Shown: positions 20,090-28,450, counted from the stretch's first letter. The stretch is DNA of 64,000 nucleotides from Aquitalea aquatica (GCF_013911085.1 NZ_JACERN010000003.1:1-64000); one strand, 5' to 3'. Notes: generated by a model from the sequence alone, not told the origin. A program made the numbers and translations.

Positions 20090-21286
20090 ATGCTGCGCCT
20101 GACACCCTATCTGCAAAGCCTGCTCGACCCGGCAGCCGCGCCCGCACGCGGCGGCAAGCCCAGCGGCCCGGTGGTGATCTGGAACCTGATCCGCCGCTGT
20201 AACCTTACCTGTCAGCACTGTTATTCCACCTCGGCCAACAAGGACTTCCTGGGCGAGTTGTCCACTGCCGAAGCCTGTACAGTGATGGACGATCTGTATG
20301 CCTTTGGCGTGCGGGTGCTGATTCTGTCCGGTGGCGAGCCACTGCTGCGGCCGGATATTTTCGAACTGGCCGCCCGCGCCAAGGCCATGGGCTTTTATGT
20401 TGGCCTATCCAGCAATGGCACGCTGATTGATGAGTGCAATATCTCCGCGCTGGCGGCAGTGGGCTTTGATTATGTCGGGGTCAGCCTGGATGGCATCGGT
20501 GCCACCCACGACCGCTTCCGCCGCCTGGCCGGTGGCTACGAGCTGGCCTTGCGCGGCATGCGGCTGGCACGGGATGCTGGCCTCAAGGTGGGCCTGCGCT
20601 ACACCATGACCGAGGACAATGCCGACGACCTGCCGGCCCTGCTGCAATTGCTGGCCGTGGAAGACATAGCCAAGTTTTACTTCTCCCATCTCAACTACGC
20701 CGGACGTGGCAACAAGCACCGTGCCGATGATGCACGCCAGCCACGCACGCGCTGGGCGATGGACTTGCTGATCGAGGCTTGTTTGCAGCACATCCGCGCT
20801 GGCCAGCCGCGCGATTTTGTTACCGGCAACAACGATGCTGATGCGGTCTACCTGCTGCACTGGGCTGCGCGTCATTACCCGGCACAGGCCGCGCAGTTGC
20901 GCCAGCGCTTGCTGGCCTGGGGGGGTAACGCCAGCGGAGTGAACGTGGCCAATATCGACAATCTGGGCAATGTGCATCCTGACACCATGTGGTGGAAGGT
21001 GACGCTGGGCAATGTGCGCGAGCGGCCGTTTTCCGCCATCTGGCGGGATGAGTCTCATCCCTTGATGGCCGGACTGCGCCAGTCGCCACGGCCGGTGGAA
21101 GGGCGCTGCGCCGCCTGTCAGCATCTGGCCATCTGCAATGGCAATACCCGGGTGCGCGCCTGGGAGCTGACCGGCAACTTCTGGGCGGCGGACCCGGCCT
21201 GTTATCTGAGCGATGAAGAAGTAGGCGTGGCCAGCGGCGTGCATGCGCTGGCACCGCTGACGCCATGGCAGAGGGAGACAGCATGA
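20090..21286 (+). CDS. nirJ: NirJ, radical SAM heme d1 synthase
   Basis: NirJ converts 12,18-didecarboxysiroheme by replacing the C3 and C8 propionates with oxo groups. 398 residues. The radical SAM [4Fe-4S] motif is C37-NLT-C41-QH-C44, followed by LILSGGEPLLRPD and GVSLDGIGATHDRFR. The C-terminal SPASM-like cluster-binding region contains GRCAACQHLAICNGN and DPACYLSDEE. The start at 20090 has GGAG upstream; reading farther upstream would run through the regulator box. The stop overlaps nirN (ATGA). Confidence 0.94.
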   Translation: MLRLTPYLQSLLDPAAAPARGGKPSGPVVIWNLIRRCNLTCQHCYSTSANKDFLGELSTAEACTVMDDLYAFGVRVLILSGGEPLLRPDIFELAARAKAMGFYVGLSSNGTLIDECNISALAAVGFDYVGVSLDGIGATHDRFRRLAGGYELALRGMRLARDAGLKVGLRYTMTEDNADDLPALLQLLAVEDIAKFYFSHLNYAGRGNKHRADDARQPRTRWAMDLLIEACLQHIRAGQPRDFVTGNNDADAVYLLHWAARHYPAQAAQLRQRLLAWGGNASGVNVANIDNLGNVHPDTMWWKVTLGNVRERPFSAIWRDESHPLMAGLRQSPRPVEGRCAACQHLAICNGNTRVRAWELTGNFWAADPACYLSDEEVGVASGVHALAPLTPWQRETA

Positions 21287-22959
21287 TGAAGCTCTGGCTT
21301 GTTTTATTCGCCATGGCGCTTAGAGCCGCTAACAAAAACCCTGCTGCTACGTTGCGCCTCCTTGCCGTACCCTTGTACTGTCTGCGTCGGCGCGCCTTGC
21401 CCCAGGGACGCTACGCTATTTTGTTAGCCGCTCTTGGCCTGCCGCTGCAGGCTGCTCCCGCGGCAGACATGGATTCATCCGCTGCCGCGCAGTTATACGG
21501 CCAGCATTGCCAAAGCTGTCACGGGGCTGACCGCTTGGGCGGCATGGGCCCGGCCTTGCTGCCGGAAAGCCTGGAGCGGCTGAAAAGCGCCGAAATCAGC
21601 AATACCATCCGTCAGGGGCGCAGCGCCACCCAGATGGCCGGTTTTGCCGGCCAGCTGACGGATGAACAGATCAGCCAGCTCACCGCTTATGTACAAAGCG
21701 CTCCGGCCACGCCACCGCGCTGGAGCGATGCCGACATGCGTGCTTCGCACCGCCAGCCGGTGGCGCTCTCCAGCCTGCCGGCCAGGCCGCAATACACAGC
21801 CAATCCGCTCAACCTGTTTGTGGTGGTGGAGGCGGGCGATCACCATGTCACGGTGCTGGATGGCGACCGCTTCCGGCCTATCACCCGCTTTGCCAGCCAC
21901 TATGCGGTGCATGGCGGGCCCAAGTTTTCCCCCGATGGCCGCTTTGTCTATTTTTCCAGCCGCGATGGCTGGGTGACCCAGTACGACCTGTACAGCCTGC
22001 AAGTTGTGGCGGACATCCGCGTGGGCCTGAATACCCGCAATATCGCGGTATCGGATGACGGTAACTGGATTCTGGCCGGCAACACCCTGCCGCAAACGCT
22101 GGTGCTGCTGGACGCCCATGGCCTGGCCCCGGTGAAAACCATTGCGGTGCGCGATGCTGCCGGTCGCCCGTCGCGGGTGTCTGCCGTGTACGAAGCCGCA
22201 CCGCGCCACAGCTTTGTGGTGGCGTTAAAAGATGTGCCGGAGCTGTGGGAAATCAGCTACGACCGCCACGCCGCACCGGTTTACCCGGGTCTGGTGCATG
22301 ACTACCAGATGGGCGAGGCGCTGGGTCAGCCGGGCTTTCTTACCCCGCGCGTGACGCCGCTATCCATGGTGCTGGACGACTTTTACTTCGACCCGTCTTA
22401 TCAGCATGTGCTGGGTGCTTCACGCAGCGGTCAGGCGCAGGTGATCAGCCTGGATGCGCGCAGCAAGGTGGCGGACCTGCCGCTGGATGGCATGCCGCAT
22501 CTGGGGTCGGGCATCAGCTTCGAGCGTGATGGCCACCGCATCATGGCCACGCCCAATCTCAAGGGCGGCCAGCTCAGCTTTGTCGACATGGACAGCTGGC
22601 AGTTGATCAGGCAGGTGCAGCTGCCGGGGCCGGGATTTTTCCTGCGCAGCCACGAAAATACGCCCTATGCCTGGGCCGATTCCATGATGAGCGCGCACAA
22701 GGACACGCTGTCCATCATCGACAAGCGCACTCTCAGCGTGGTGCGCCAGCTGGTGTTGCGGCCGGGCAAGACTACCGCCCATGTCGAGTTCACCCGCGAT
22801 GGCCGTTATGCGCTGGTATCGGTGATGGAGAATCCGGGCGAGCTGATCGTGGTGGATGCGCAGACCCTGCGTGAAGTGGCGGCGCTGCCCATGGCCAAGC
22901 CCATCGGCAAATACAATGTGTTCAACAAGGTAAACCGTTCGGAGGGTACCAGCCACTAG
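21283..22959 (+). CDS. nirN: NirN, cytochrome c/d1-binding dehydrogenase with interrupted signal peptide
   Basis: NirN, a paralogue of NirS, oxidises dihydro-heme d1 and hands d1 to NirS in the periplasm. 558 residues: a cytochrome c domain with C76-Q-S-C79-H80, then an eight-bladed d1-type propeller with SHYAVHGGPKFSPDGRF, LLDAHGLAP and KPIGKYNVFNKV at the end. The signal peptide is broken by residues 14-51, encoded by a palindromic repeat. Removing 114 nt restores MMKLWLVLFAMALGLPLQA, a normal signal. The inserted part carries RRR followed by a hydrophobic run, so export from the later segment is still conceivable. Confidence 0.9.
   Translation: MMKLWLVLFAMALRAANKNPAATLRLLAVPLYCLRRRALPQGRYAILLAALGLPLQAAPAADMDSSAAAQLYGQHCQSCHGADRLGGMGPALLPESLERLKSAEISNTIRQGRSATQMAGFAGQLTDEQISQLTAYVQSAPATPPRWSDADMRASHRQPVALSSLPARPQYTANPLNLFVVVEAGDHHVTVLDGDRFRPITRFASHYAVHGGPKFSPDGRFVYFSSRDGWVTQYDLYSLQVVADIRVGLNTRNIAVSDDGNWILAGNTLPQTLVLLDAHGLAPVKTIAVRDAAGRPSRVSAVYEAAPRHSFVVALKDVPELWEISYDRHAAPVYPGLVHDYQMGEALGQPGFLTPRVTPLSMVLDDFYFDPSYQHVLGASRSGQAQVISLDARSKVADLPLDGMPHLGSGISFERDGHRIMATPNLKGGQLSFVDMDSWQLIRQVQLPGPGFFLRSHENTPYAWADSMMSAHKDTLSIIDKRTLSVVRQLVLRPGKTTAHVEFTRDGRYALVSVMENPGELIVVDAQTLREVAALPMAKPIGKYNVFNKVNRSEGTSH
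21322..21434 (+). repeat. MITE-like palindromic repeat inside the nirN signal peptide
   Basis: Terminal inverted repeats AGAGCCGCTAACAAAA and TTTTGTTAGCCGCTCT match at 15 of 16 positions and enclose about 80 nt of GC-rich sequence without a gene. CTT occurs on both outer sides, compatible with a short target duplication. The element plus one CTT is 114 nt, a multiple of three, and the inserted reading frame is open, so nirN stays in frame. No second copy was seen in this window. That it belongs to a mobile or dispersed repeat family is inference. Confidence 0.65.
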
Positions 22960-23012
22960 CGCGCACCACGGCCAGAAGCCTGATCCGGCCGTGTGCTTGC
23001 TTGCCGGGCCAG

Positions 23013-23054
23013 GTTGGGCGAACTGGGTCGGTCGAACTAGGTCGGTTGAACTAG
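23013..23054. repeat. Three tandem 14-nt repeats upstream of dnr
   Basis: GTCGGTCGAACTAG (23027-23040) is followed by GTCGGTTGAACTAG with one change and preceded by a weaker copy GTTGGGCGAACTGG with three. They lie in the 222-nt gap between nirN and dnr; otherwise that gap shows only a hairpin without T-run just after nirN. Confidence 0.6.
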
Positions 23055-23181
23055 TTTCCTCCCTGCTTACAGCGCATGGTGGCTTTAAGGCCAGTGGCCT
23101 ATAGTCGCCAGCGTGGGCGGTATCGGCCGGCTGGACGTGGCACCGCTTGTTATCCACCCGGTTTGGCATACGGAAATGACC

Positions 23182-23862
23182 ATGGCTACTGTTGATATCC
23201 CTTCTTTCTTGCGTCACCAGCCGCTGTTTCAGGAATTGTCTGAAGCGCAGATCCAGGCATTGGTGCCGTTCACCCATGAAGTGCGAGGGGGTAAGGGGCA
23301 GGTTGTGTTCCAGAAGGGCGACCCGTGCGATGGCATGTTTCTGGTGGTGTATGGCCGGGTAAAGCTGGCCATTTCCTCATCGCAGGGCAGTGAAAAGGTG
23401 ATGGAGATCATTCATCCGGGCCAGAGCTTTGCCGAAGCGGTGATGTTTCTGGGCCGTCCCTGCCCGGTGATGGCACAGTTTCTGGAGGACGGCTTTTTGC
23501 TGAAGGTGGAGGCACAGGCCATTTATCAGGCGATTGAGCGCGATGCCGCATTTGCCCGCCGCTTGCTGGCTGGCCTGGCCATGCGCCTGCATGGCCTGGT
23601 GCGGGACGTGGAGCGCTACTCCATCGAAAACTCCCTGCAGCGGGTAACTGGCTATTTGCTGCAAAATGTCGATCCGCAGCGCGGGCCACTACCGCTGGTG
23701 ACGCTGCCGGTCAACAAGAACCTGATTGCTTCCCGGCTCAATCTGACGCCGGAAACCTTCTCGCGCATGCTGCACCAGCTGAGCGAGGCCGGGCTGATCG
23801 AAGTCAATGGCCGTGAAATTGTGCTCTTGGACGCTGACCGCCTGCAGGGCGCGGCCGACTGA
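23182..23862 (+). CDS. dnr: Crp/Fnr family regulator, Dnr type
   Basis: A 226-residue transcription factor with an N-terminal cyclic-nucleotide-binding-like sensor domain (about residues 15-130, VFQKGDPCDGMFLVVYGRVKL) and a C-terminal winged helix whose recognition helix lies in NLIASRLNLTPETFSRML. The E-xx-S-R pattern (ETFSR) fits factors that bind TTGAT-N4-ATCAA. There is no Fnr-type N-terminal cysteine cluster, so heme-based NO sensing as in Dnr is more likely than oxygen sensing. ATG at 23182 is preferred for its GGAA site; one at 23176 adds two residues. The boxes around the island are its probable targets. Confidence 0.9.
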   Translation: MATVDIPSFLRHQPLFQELSEAQIQALVPFTHEVRGGKGQVVFQKGDPCDGMFLVVYGRVKLAISSSQGSEKVMEIIHPGQSFAEAVMFLGRPCPVMAQFLEDGFLLKVEAQAIYQAIERDAAFARRLLAGLAMRLHGLVRDVERYSIENSLQRVTGYLLQNVDPQRGPLPLVTLPVNKNLIASRLNLTPETFSRMLHQLSEAGLIEVNGREIVLLDADRLQGAAD

Positions 23863-23863
23863 A

Positions 23864-24970
23864 TCAGTTTTTCAGCAGGATGGCGATCAGGTCAGACTGG
23901 GTAATGATGCCGCACAGCTTGCCATCAGCATCCACCACCGGCATGTGATGCAGGCCACCATCAGAAAAAGCCTGGCTCAGCGCGGTAATCGGCTGCAAGG
24001 CGGCAACATGGCGCACCGGGCTGGTCATGATGTCGGCCACCGTGCTGCTGTCCCAGCCTGCGCTGCCGGGCAGGTGGGCTGCTTGCCCATCACGCGGCAG
24101 GAAGAAATCATGCAATGACACAATGCCGGTCAGCGTTTGCGCAGGGTTGATGACTGGTAGCGCCTTGATCTTGTGATGGGCCAGCTTGTCCCAGGCCTCC
24201 TGCAAACTGGCCTCTGCGCCTATGCTCACCACATCGCGCGACATGATGTCCGCGCAGTGAATACCCCCCAGCCGGCGCTGCTGTGCCTGCTCCTCTGCCG
24301 CCGTCAGAATGGCGAGCAAATCCTCTTCGCTGATATCCAGTACCTCGCCATGTGCGGCCAGTGCCTGGTGCAAATCCTGCTGGCTGATGGCGCGGCGCTG
24401 GCTGGGCAGGGGGTCGGCGGTATGGTGAGCGTTGCTCGCAGGTTGAGGCCGGTGTGGATAGCCGCGGCGCAAGGCATTGTTGAACAGCAGGGCCATGCCC
24501 AGCATGAGGGCAGAGTTGACCGCTACCGGCCACAACACAAACTGGTAACCCAGGGCGCTGATGGCCGGCCCGCCCAGGACGGCGGTAATGGCGACTGCCC
24601 CGCCAGGCGGGTGCAGGCAGCGCAGTTGAAACATGGCAGCAATGGCCAGCGCACCAGCCAGGCTGGCGGCCAGCGCCGGGTCGCCAATGTAGCGGGCACA
24701 GCTGACGCCAATGGCCGCCGACAGCATATTGCCGCCGATGATGGACCAGGGCTGGGCCAATGGGCTGAACGGCACGGCAAACAGCAAGACGGCGGATGCC
24801 CCCATGGGGGCAATGAACCACGGATTGACCTGACCCAGAATCAGGTGGCTCAACAATGCGGTCACTTGCAGGCCCAGGCCGGCGCCAATACAGCCATAGA
24901 GACGTTCGCGGCGCCCAGCGCCCAAGGGGGGCGGAATAAAGCCCTGCAGGTAGTTAAGGATTGGGTTCAT
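23864..24970 (-). CDS. HPP family membrane protein with CBS domain pair
   Basis: A 368-residue protein. Residues about 1-165 form a four-helix HPP domain with the name-giving CLHPPGGAVAITAVLGG; residues about 235-368 form two CBS domains (IMSRDVVSIGAEASLQEAW; DIMTSPVRHVAALQPI) that usually bind adenylates. Plant HPP proteins move nitrite across chloroplast membranes, and bacterial homologues often sit near nitrogen genes, so anion transport is a reasonable guess. The ATG at 24970 begins the conserved domain. Its stop is one nucleotide from that of convergent dnr. The operator at 25013-25028 precedes it. Confidence 0.83.
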   Translation of the reverse strand: MNPILNYLQGFIPPPLGAGRRERLYGCIGAGLGLQVTALLSHLILGQVNPWFIAPMGASAVLLFAVPFSPLAQPWSIIGGNMLSAAIGVSCARYIGDPALAASLAGALAIAAMFQLRCLHPPGGAVAITAVLGGPAISALGYQFVLWPVAVNSALMLGMALLFNNALRRGYPHRPQPASNAHHTADPLPSQRRAISQQDLHQALAAHGEVLDISEEDLLAILTAAEEQAQQRRLGGIHCADIMSRDVVSIGAEASLQEAWDKLAHHKIKALPVINPAQTLTGIVSLHDFFLPRDGQAAHLPGSAGWDSSTVADIMTSPVRHVAALQPITALSQAFSDGGLHHMPVVDADGKLCGIITQSDLIAILLKN

Positions 24971-25012
24971 GAAATCAGGCGCAGTCACAGCCAGGATGGG
25001 AGGGGATTTATA

Positions 25013-25028
25013 ATATCGCATTGCGATA
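25013..25028. promoter_or_regulatory. Candidate MarR operator upstream of the HPP gene
   Basis: ATATCGCATTGCGATA: 7-bp arms TATCGCA/TGCGATA around one T, 43 nt before the HPP start and followed by CAAATG. The same core occurs at 26158-26176. Confidence 0.65.
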
Positions 25029-25047
25029 CAAATGACTTGCCTGATTA

Positions 25048-25485
25048 TTACCCGGTCTTGAGTGCTTGCTGGATATTCAGCAGCAAATCGGCCGATGGGC
25101 TGTCTGCCAGATCCTTGAGCAGCAACAATTCATCACGATGGGCCTGGGCCAGTTTTTCCACCAGCTCCAGCCCCTTGGGCAGCAGGCTGATTTCCACCTG
25201 CCGGCCATCGTTTCTGCCGGGGGATTTACGCACCAGTTGCTGAGACTCACAGCGATTGATCAATCCCACCACGCTGTGATGGTGGGATTGCAGCCTTTCG
25301 GCCAATTCGGCCACCGTGGCCCAGTCCCGGTCTGGATAGCCTTGTACCTGCAACAGCAACTGGTATTGCAAGGGCGTGATGCCATGGCTTTGCGCCAGCT
25401 CCTCGCTGAAACGCAAGAACTGGCGCAAACGGTAACGAAAATCGGCCAGGCATTCAAAATCCTGTTTACAAAGCGGGCTGGACAT
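25048..25485 (-). CDS. MarR family transcriptional regulator
   Basis: A 145-residue winged-helix regulator: helical dimer region at the start, then ITPLQYQLLLQVQGY, the recognition helix area LAERLQSHHHSVVGLINRCE, the wing with RKSPGRNDGRQVEISLLPKG, and a C-terminal dimerisation helix. The ATG at 25485 is preferred over one 15 nt upstream as the MarR-like part starts soon after. It lies between the two membrane genes on the same strand, 77 nt upstream of HPP, and is the natural candidate for binding the paired operators. The ligand is unknown. Confidence 0.87.
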   Translation of the reverse strand: MSSPLCKQDFECLADFRYRLRQFLRFSEELAQSHGITPLQYQLLLQVQGYPDRDWATVAELAERLQSHHHSVVGLINRCESQQLVRKSPGRNDGRQVEISLLPKGLELVEKLAQAHRDELLLLKDLADSPSADLLLNIQQALKTG

Positions 25486-25555
25486 GGGCGGGCAGGGCAA
25501 TGGTAATGCGCTACCTTAACATATCCAAGCCGCTGCCAAACTGCCGACAGCTGAC

Positions 25556-26119
25556 CTACACCAGCGGCATCATCAGCAAGGCCGCCACGAACAGCCATAC
25601 CAAGGCCCCTACCGAAAACACCGTGTAGGCCATGGACTGGGTGCTGACTGAGTCGTCATGTTCAAACAAGGCATCCAGACCGTGATAGAGCAGCAGGCCC
25701 GATGCCAGCAGGCCAATCAGTCCGCACGCCATATTGAACAGCGGCGAAGGCAGCAACAAGGTGAGCGTGGATAGCCAGATGGGAAGCGGCGCAATGGCAG
25801 CCAGGCGATAGCAATCAGCAAAGGCTGGCCGCGATGGTGCATGCACCGACTGGCGGATGACCCAGGCCATCAGCGGCACCGCCAGCCAATTGGTCACCAT
25901 GAATAGCAGGCTTACCACTACCCAGTGGGCAAAGGAAACCTCTGGTCCATAAACGTCACCATGAAAACTGGCGGCAAACAGAATCATCGCCGTACCCAGC
26001 AGCGAACCGGGCAAGACCAGACGATAGAAACTGGCAGCGAGCGTGGGATGGGATTGGGACAGATTGTCCCAGCTGTGGCCGGACGACCATAACATGCGCA
26101 AGGGGCTAAGTGGACTCAT
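25556..26119 (-). CDS. Yip1-like inner membrane protein
   Basis: A 187-residue protein with five hydrophobic helices and a short cytoplasmic N-terminus (MLWSSGHSWDNLSQSHPTLAASFYRLVLPGSLLG...), similar in design to the Yip1 family, for which E. coli YohC is a bacterial example. AAGGAGA stands just before the ATG at 26119. Its promoter region contains the second copy of the palindromic operator, indicating co-regulation with the HPP-CBS gene by the intervening MarR protein. The family call rests on topology and overall pattern; the function is unknown. Confidence 0.65.
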   Translation of the reverse strand: MSPLSPLRMLWSSGHSWDNLSQSHPTLAASFYRLVLPGSLLGTAMILFAASFHGDVYGPEVSFAHWVVVSLLFMVTNWLAVPLMAWVIRQSVHAPSRPAFADCYRLAAIAPLPIWLSTLTLLLPSPLFNMACGLIGLLASGLLLYHGLDALFEHDDSVSTQSMAYTVFSVGALVWLFVAALLMMPLV

Positions 26120-26157
26120 GGCAATCTCCTTGATAAGCAGCAGTGCTGTGATTCAAA

Positions 26158-26176
26158 TATATCGCATTACGATATA
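26158..26176. promoter_or_regulatory. Candidate MarR operator upstream of the Yip1-like gene
   Basis: TATATCGCATTACGATATA: perfect 7-bp arms TATATCG/CGATATA with centre CATTA, followed by AATG as at the other operator. Shared core TATCGCATTRCGATA. It is 39 nt before the gene. Confidence 0.65.
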
Positions 26177-26180
26177 AATG

Positions 26181-26584
26181 CAATGCCGATTTGCAGATAA
26201 GTGCATCTGGGGAAACGCCACCGGTTTCCCGCTGAGGGTTGTGGCACGGTATGGCGGGTGCGGTTACCCCTGTCGCAATACCGGAGTGGCGCGGGGAAAG
26301 TCATCCCGGCATGCTGCCGCGCTGGTGGTGGATGGGGGTACATCTGCAGTAGCAAGGGCTGCCCGCGATGGGGCTTTGTGAGGTGGCCGAAGCCGTGTGG
26401 ATCGACATATGAACTTGAGAGCCGGTTTACGCTCCAGGAGAGGATGGGTCAGGCAAGGCGACTGGGCGTGAAAAAGCGCAATGCGCATGGAGCCCATGCG
26501 CATATTGAAGGTCGTTTCGACGCAAGATCAGCCGCGTAGCGCACAGGGTAAACAGGCTCTGGGGCTAGCGGCGCTGCACTTGCT
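26181..26584. other. 404-nt gene-free interval with a strong hairpin
   Basis: Between the Yip1-like promoter and the end of cbiO no convincing gene was found. It contains the perfect hairpin ATGCGCATGG/CCATGCGCAT (26481-26503, 3-nt loop), which lacks a T-run, and GC-rich sequence with open frames of low-quality composition. It could be decayed coding sequence or a structured 3' region of the cbi transcript. Confidence 0.4.
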
Positions 26585-27445
26585 TCATCCGGCAGTTTGG
26601 CAAGCAGTGGGCTGCTGGTGGCTGAACAGTGCCATGATGTCGTGGTCGGTGCGTGGCATGGTGGCATCGGCGGCCAGCAGGCCCTTGTCCTGTGCCAATG
26701 CCACCATTTGCAGCAGTAAGGAAGGGCTGAGTTTGGCGGCCAGCAGCATCTCGCGGTCCAGCAAGATCTGGCTGCGCTCGCCAAAACCGATGACCCGGCC
26801 CGCCGCAAACAGGGCGATATCATCCGCCAGGCGACAGGCCAGATCGACATCGTGGGTGGAAAACACGATGGTGATGCCTTGTTGCATCAGGCTGTGCAAG
26901 ATCGCAATCAGCTGGGCAATGCCTTCGTGATCCAGCCCGGCGGTGGGTTCATCCAGCAGCAGCACCTCCGGGGCCATGGCCAATGCCCCGGCAATGGCTA
27001 CCCGTTTCTTTTGTCCACCGGAGAGCATGTGTGGTGGGCGATTTTCCAGCCCGACCAGGCCCATGGCCTGCATGGCCTGCTCAACCCTTTGCCTGGCAGC
27101 ATCAGCAGCAAGCCCCTGGTTCAATGGGCCGAAGGAAATGTCTTCAAATACCGAGGCAGCAAACAGCTGGTCGTCGGCATCCTGCAACACCAGGCCCACC
27201 TTGCTGCGCAAGCGGTTCAGCCCCTGGCGCGAGTAGGAGACGGCTTCCTGCTCCAGAAACACGCTGCCTTGATTCGGCTGCAAACTGCCATTCAGATGTT
27301 GCAGAAAAGTGCTCTTGCCCGAGCCATTTGGCCCGAGCAAGGCCAGGCAGCGGCCTTGCTGTATGGAAAGATTGATGCCTGACAGTGCAATGACATGGCC
27401 AGGAAAGGTATAGCCCAGCTGCTGGACACTGAGAATGGTGTTCAT
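26585..27445 (-). CDS. cbiO: Cobalt ECF transporter ATP-binding protein
   Basis: The ATPase of the CbiMNQO energy-coupling-factor cobalt importer. 286 residues. Walker A GPNGSGKST lies near residue 39, the Q-loop is VLQDADDQLF, the signature is LSGGQKKRVAIAGALA, Walker B is VLLLDEPTAGLD and the switch histidine is in FSTHDVD; the QDADDQLF pattern is typical of ECF ATPases. A C-terminal extension of about 50 residues beyond the ATPase core is present. It overlaps cbiQ by 4 nt and is the last gene of the riboswitch-controlled operon. Confidence 0.93.
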   Translation of the reverse strand: MNTILSVQQLGYTFPGHVIALSGINLSIQQGRCLALLGPNGSGKSTFLQHLNGSLQPNQGSVFLEQEAVSYSRQGLNRLRSKVGLVLQDADDQLFAASVFEDISFGPLNQGLAADAARQRVEQAMQAMGLVGLENRPPHMLSGGQKKRVAIAGALAMAPEVLLLDEPTAGLDHEGIAQLIAILHSLMQQGITIVFSTHDVDLACRLADDIALFAAGRVIGFGERSQILLDREMLLAAKLSPSLLLQMVALAQDKGLLAADATMPRTDHDIMALFSHQQPTACQTAG

Positions 27446-28176
27446 GAAAAAAGGCTTCCGATCAGCAATACGCTACCCAGCAACAGGCTGGTCCATGTCA
27501 GGCGTGTCGGGGACAGCGGCTGGGTGCGCCGCAGGACGTTGAATTCGCCATTCCAGCCACGGGCGGCCAGGCCGTTTTCCATCCTGCTGGCCCGGTCCAT
27601 GGCGCGTGGAAACAGATTGGCCAGCAGCAGGCCTAGTGCGCGCAGCTGTTGCCTGCGATTGCTGTGCCCCAGTCGTGCGGCCTGGGCGGTATGCATGGCG
27701 CTGGCGGTGTCCAGCAGCAGAAACACCAGCCGGTACATGATCAAGCTGATTTCGGCGATCTCGCGCGGCAGGCCGATTGCGCGCAGGCTGGCCAGGATAT
27801 CGGTCACCGGGGTGGTCAGGGCAAACAGCAGCAGGCAGCAGATACCCGCGAACGATCTGAGCAGCAGGCCGCATACGACGGGCAGCCCCGCGGGCGAGAG
27901 GCTCAGGCCATGACGCCCGACGTCAAACAGCATGGTCAGCCCGGCAGTCAGCAAGAAGCCAGCGGGGATCAGGGCATAGCGCAGCCAGAGTTGCAGCGGC
28001 ACCCTGGCACCCAGCAGCGTCACGCCCAGCACGCAGGCGATGATGCAAGGAGCGCTCGGGAGGGGCGGCAGGCTGACGGCCAGCAACAGCATGCCGATAG
28101 CCAGCAGGGCTTTTTCCAGTACCGGCCTTTCCCGCCAGCGACTCAGATGCGCATATTGATCAATGCTCAGCGTCAT
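27442..28176 (-). CDS. cbiQ: Cobalt ECF transporter transmembrane protein
   Basis: The T component coupling CbiO to the substrate unit. 244 residues with several membrane helices and the family hallmark cytoplasmic helices containing ALGLLLANLFPRAMDRASRM and ENGLAARGWNG, where the Ala-Arg-Gly motif contacts CbiO. The chosen ATG at 28176 (MTLSIDQYAHLSRWRERP) begins the conserved CbiQ N-terminus; the open frame continues upstream without homology because it runs through cbiN in another frame. Overlaps cbiN by 17 nt and cbiO by 4 nt. Confidence 0.9.
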   Translation of the reverse strand: MTLSIDQYAHLSRWRERPVLEKALLAIGMLLLAVSLPPLPSAPCIIACVLGVTLLGARVPLQLWLRYALIPAGFLLTAGLTMLFDVGRHGLSLSPAGLPVVCGLLLRSFAGICCLLLFALTTPVTDILASLRAIGLPREIAEISLIMYRLVFLLLDTASAMHTAQAARLGHSNRRQQLRALGLLLANLFPRAMDRASRMENGLAARGWNGEFNVLRRTQPLSPTRLTWTSLLLGSVLLIGSLFS

Positions 28177-28450
28177 CGCGGGCGGCCAGTCCCTGGCGTT
28201 TGCCGATGACATAGCCGATGACGCCGGCTCCAATGGCTGCCTGCAAGGCAAACAGCAGGCTTTCCACTTCGCCGCTTGGCGGCTCCCAGATGGGGGAGAA
28301 CCAGGGCTGGTAGCCCGGCTTGGCGTGGGTAATGGCCGCTGTGGCCTGGTCGTCCGAGCCTGCAAACTTGCCTTCGACCAGCAGCAGCGGTAGCACCACC
28401 AGCGCGACTGTGCCCAGCAGCAGCCATTTGCTACGGGATGACTTGGCCAT
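28160..28450 (-). CDS. cbiN: Cobalt transport protein CbiN
   Basis: A 96-residue protein with two membrane helices (about residues 8-25 and 66-83) separated by a periplasmic loop that includes GSDDQATAAI and YQPWFSPIWEPPSGEVESLLFALQ, the conserved CbiN loop that helps load cobalt into CbiM. The gene touches cbiM (shared nucleotide at 28450) and overlaps cbiQ. Its presence marks the importer as the cobalt CbiMNQO type. Confidence 0.92.
   Translation of the reverse strand: MAKSSRSKWLLLGTVALVVLPLLLVEGKFAGSDDQATAAITHAKPGYQPWFSPIWEPPSGEVESLLFALQAAIGAGVIGYVIGKRQGLAARDDAEH

Noticed and set aside
26201-26539. 112-codon plus-strand frame between the Yip1-like gene and cbiO
   Set aside because: Cys/Trp/Arg-rich low-quality translation without homology-like features and no convincing start signal.
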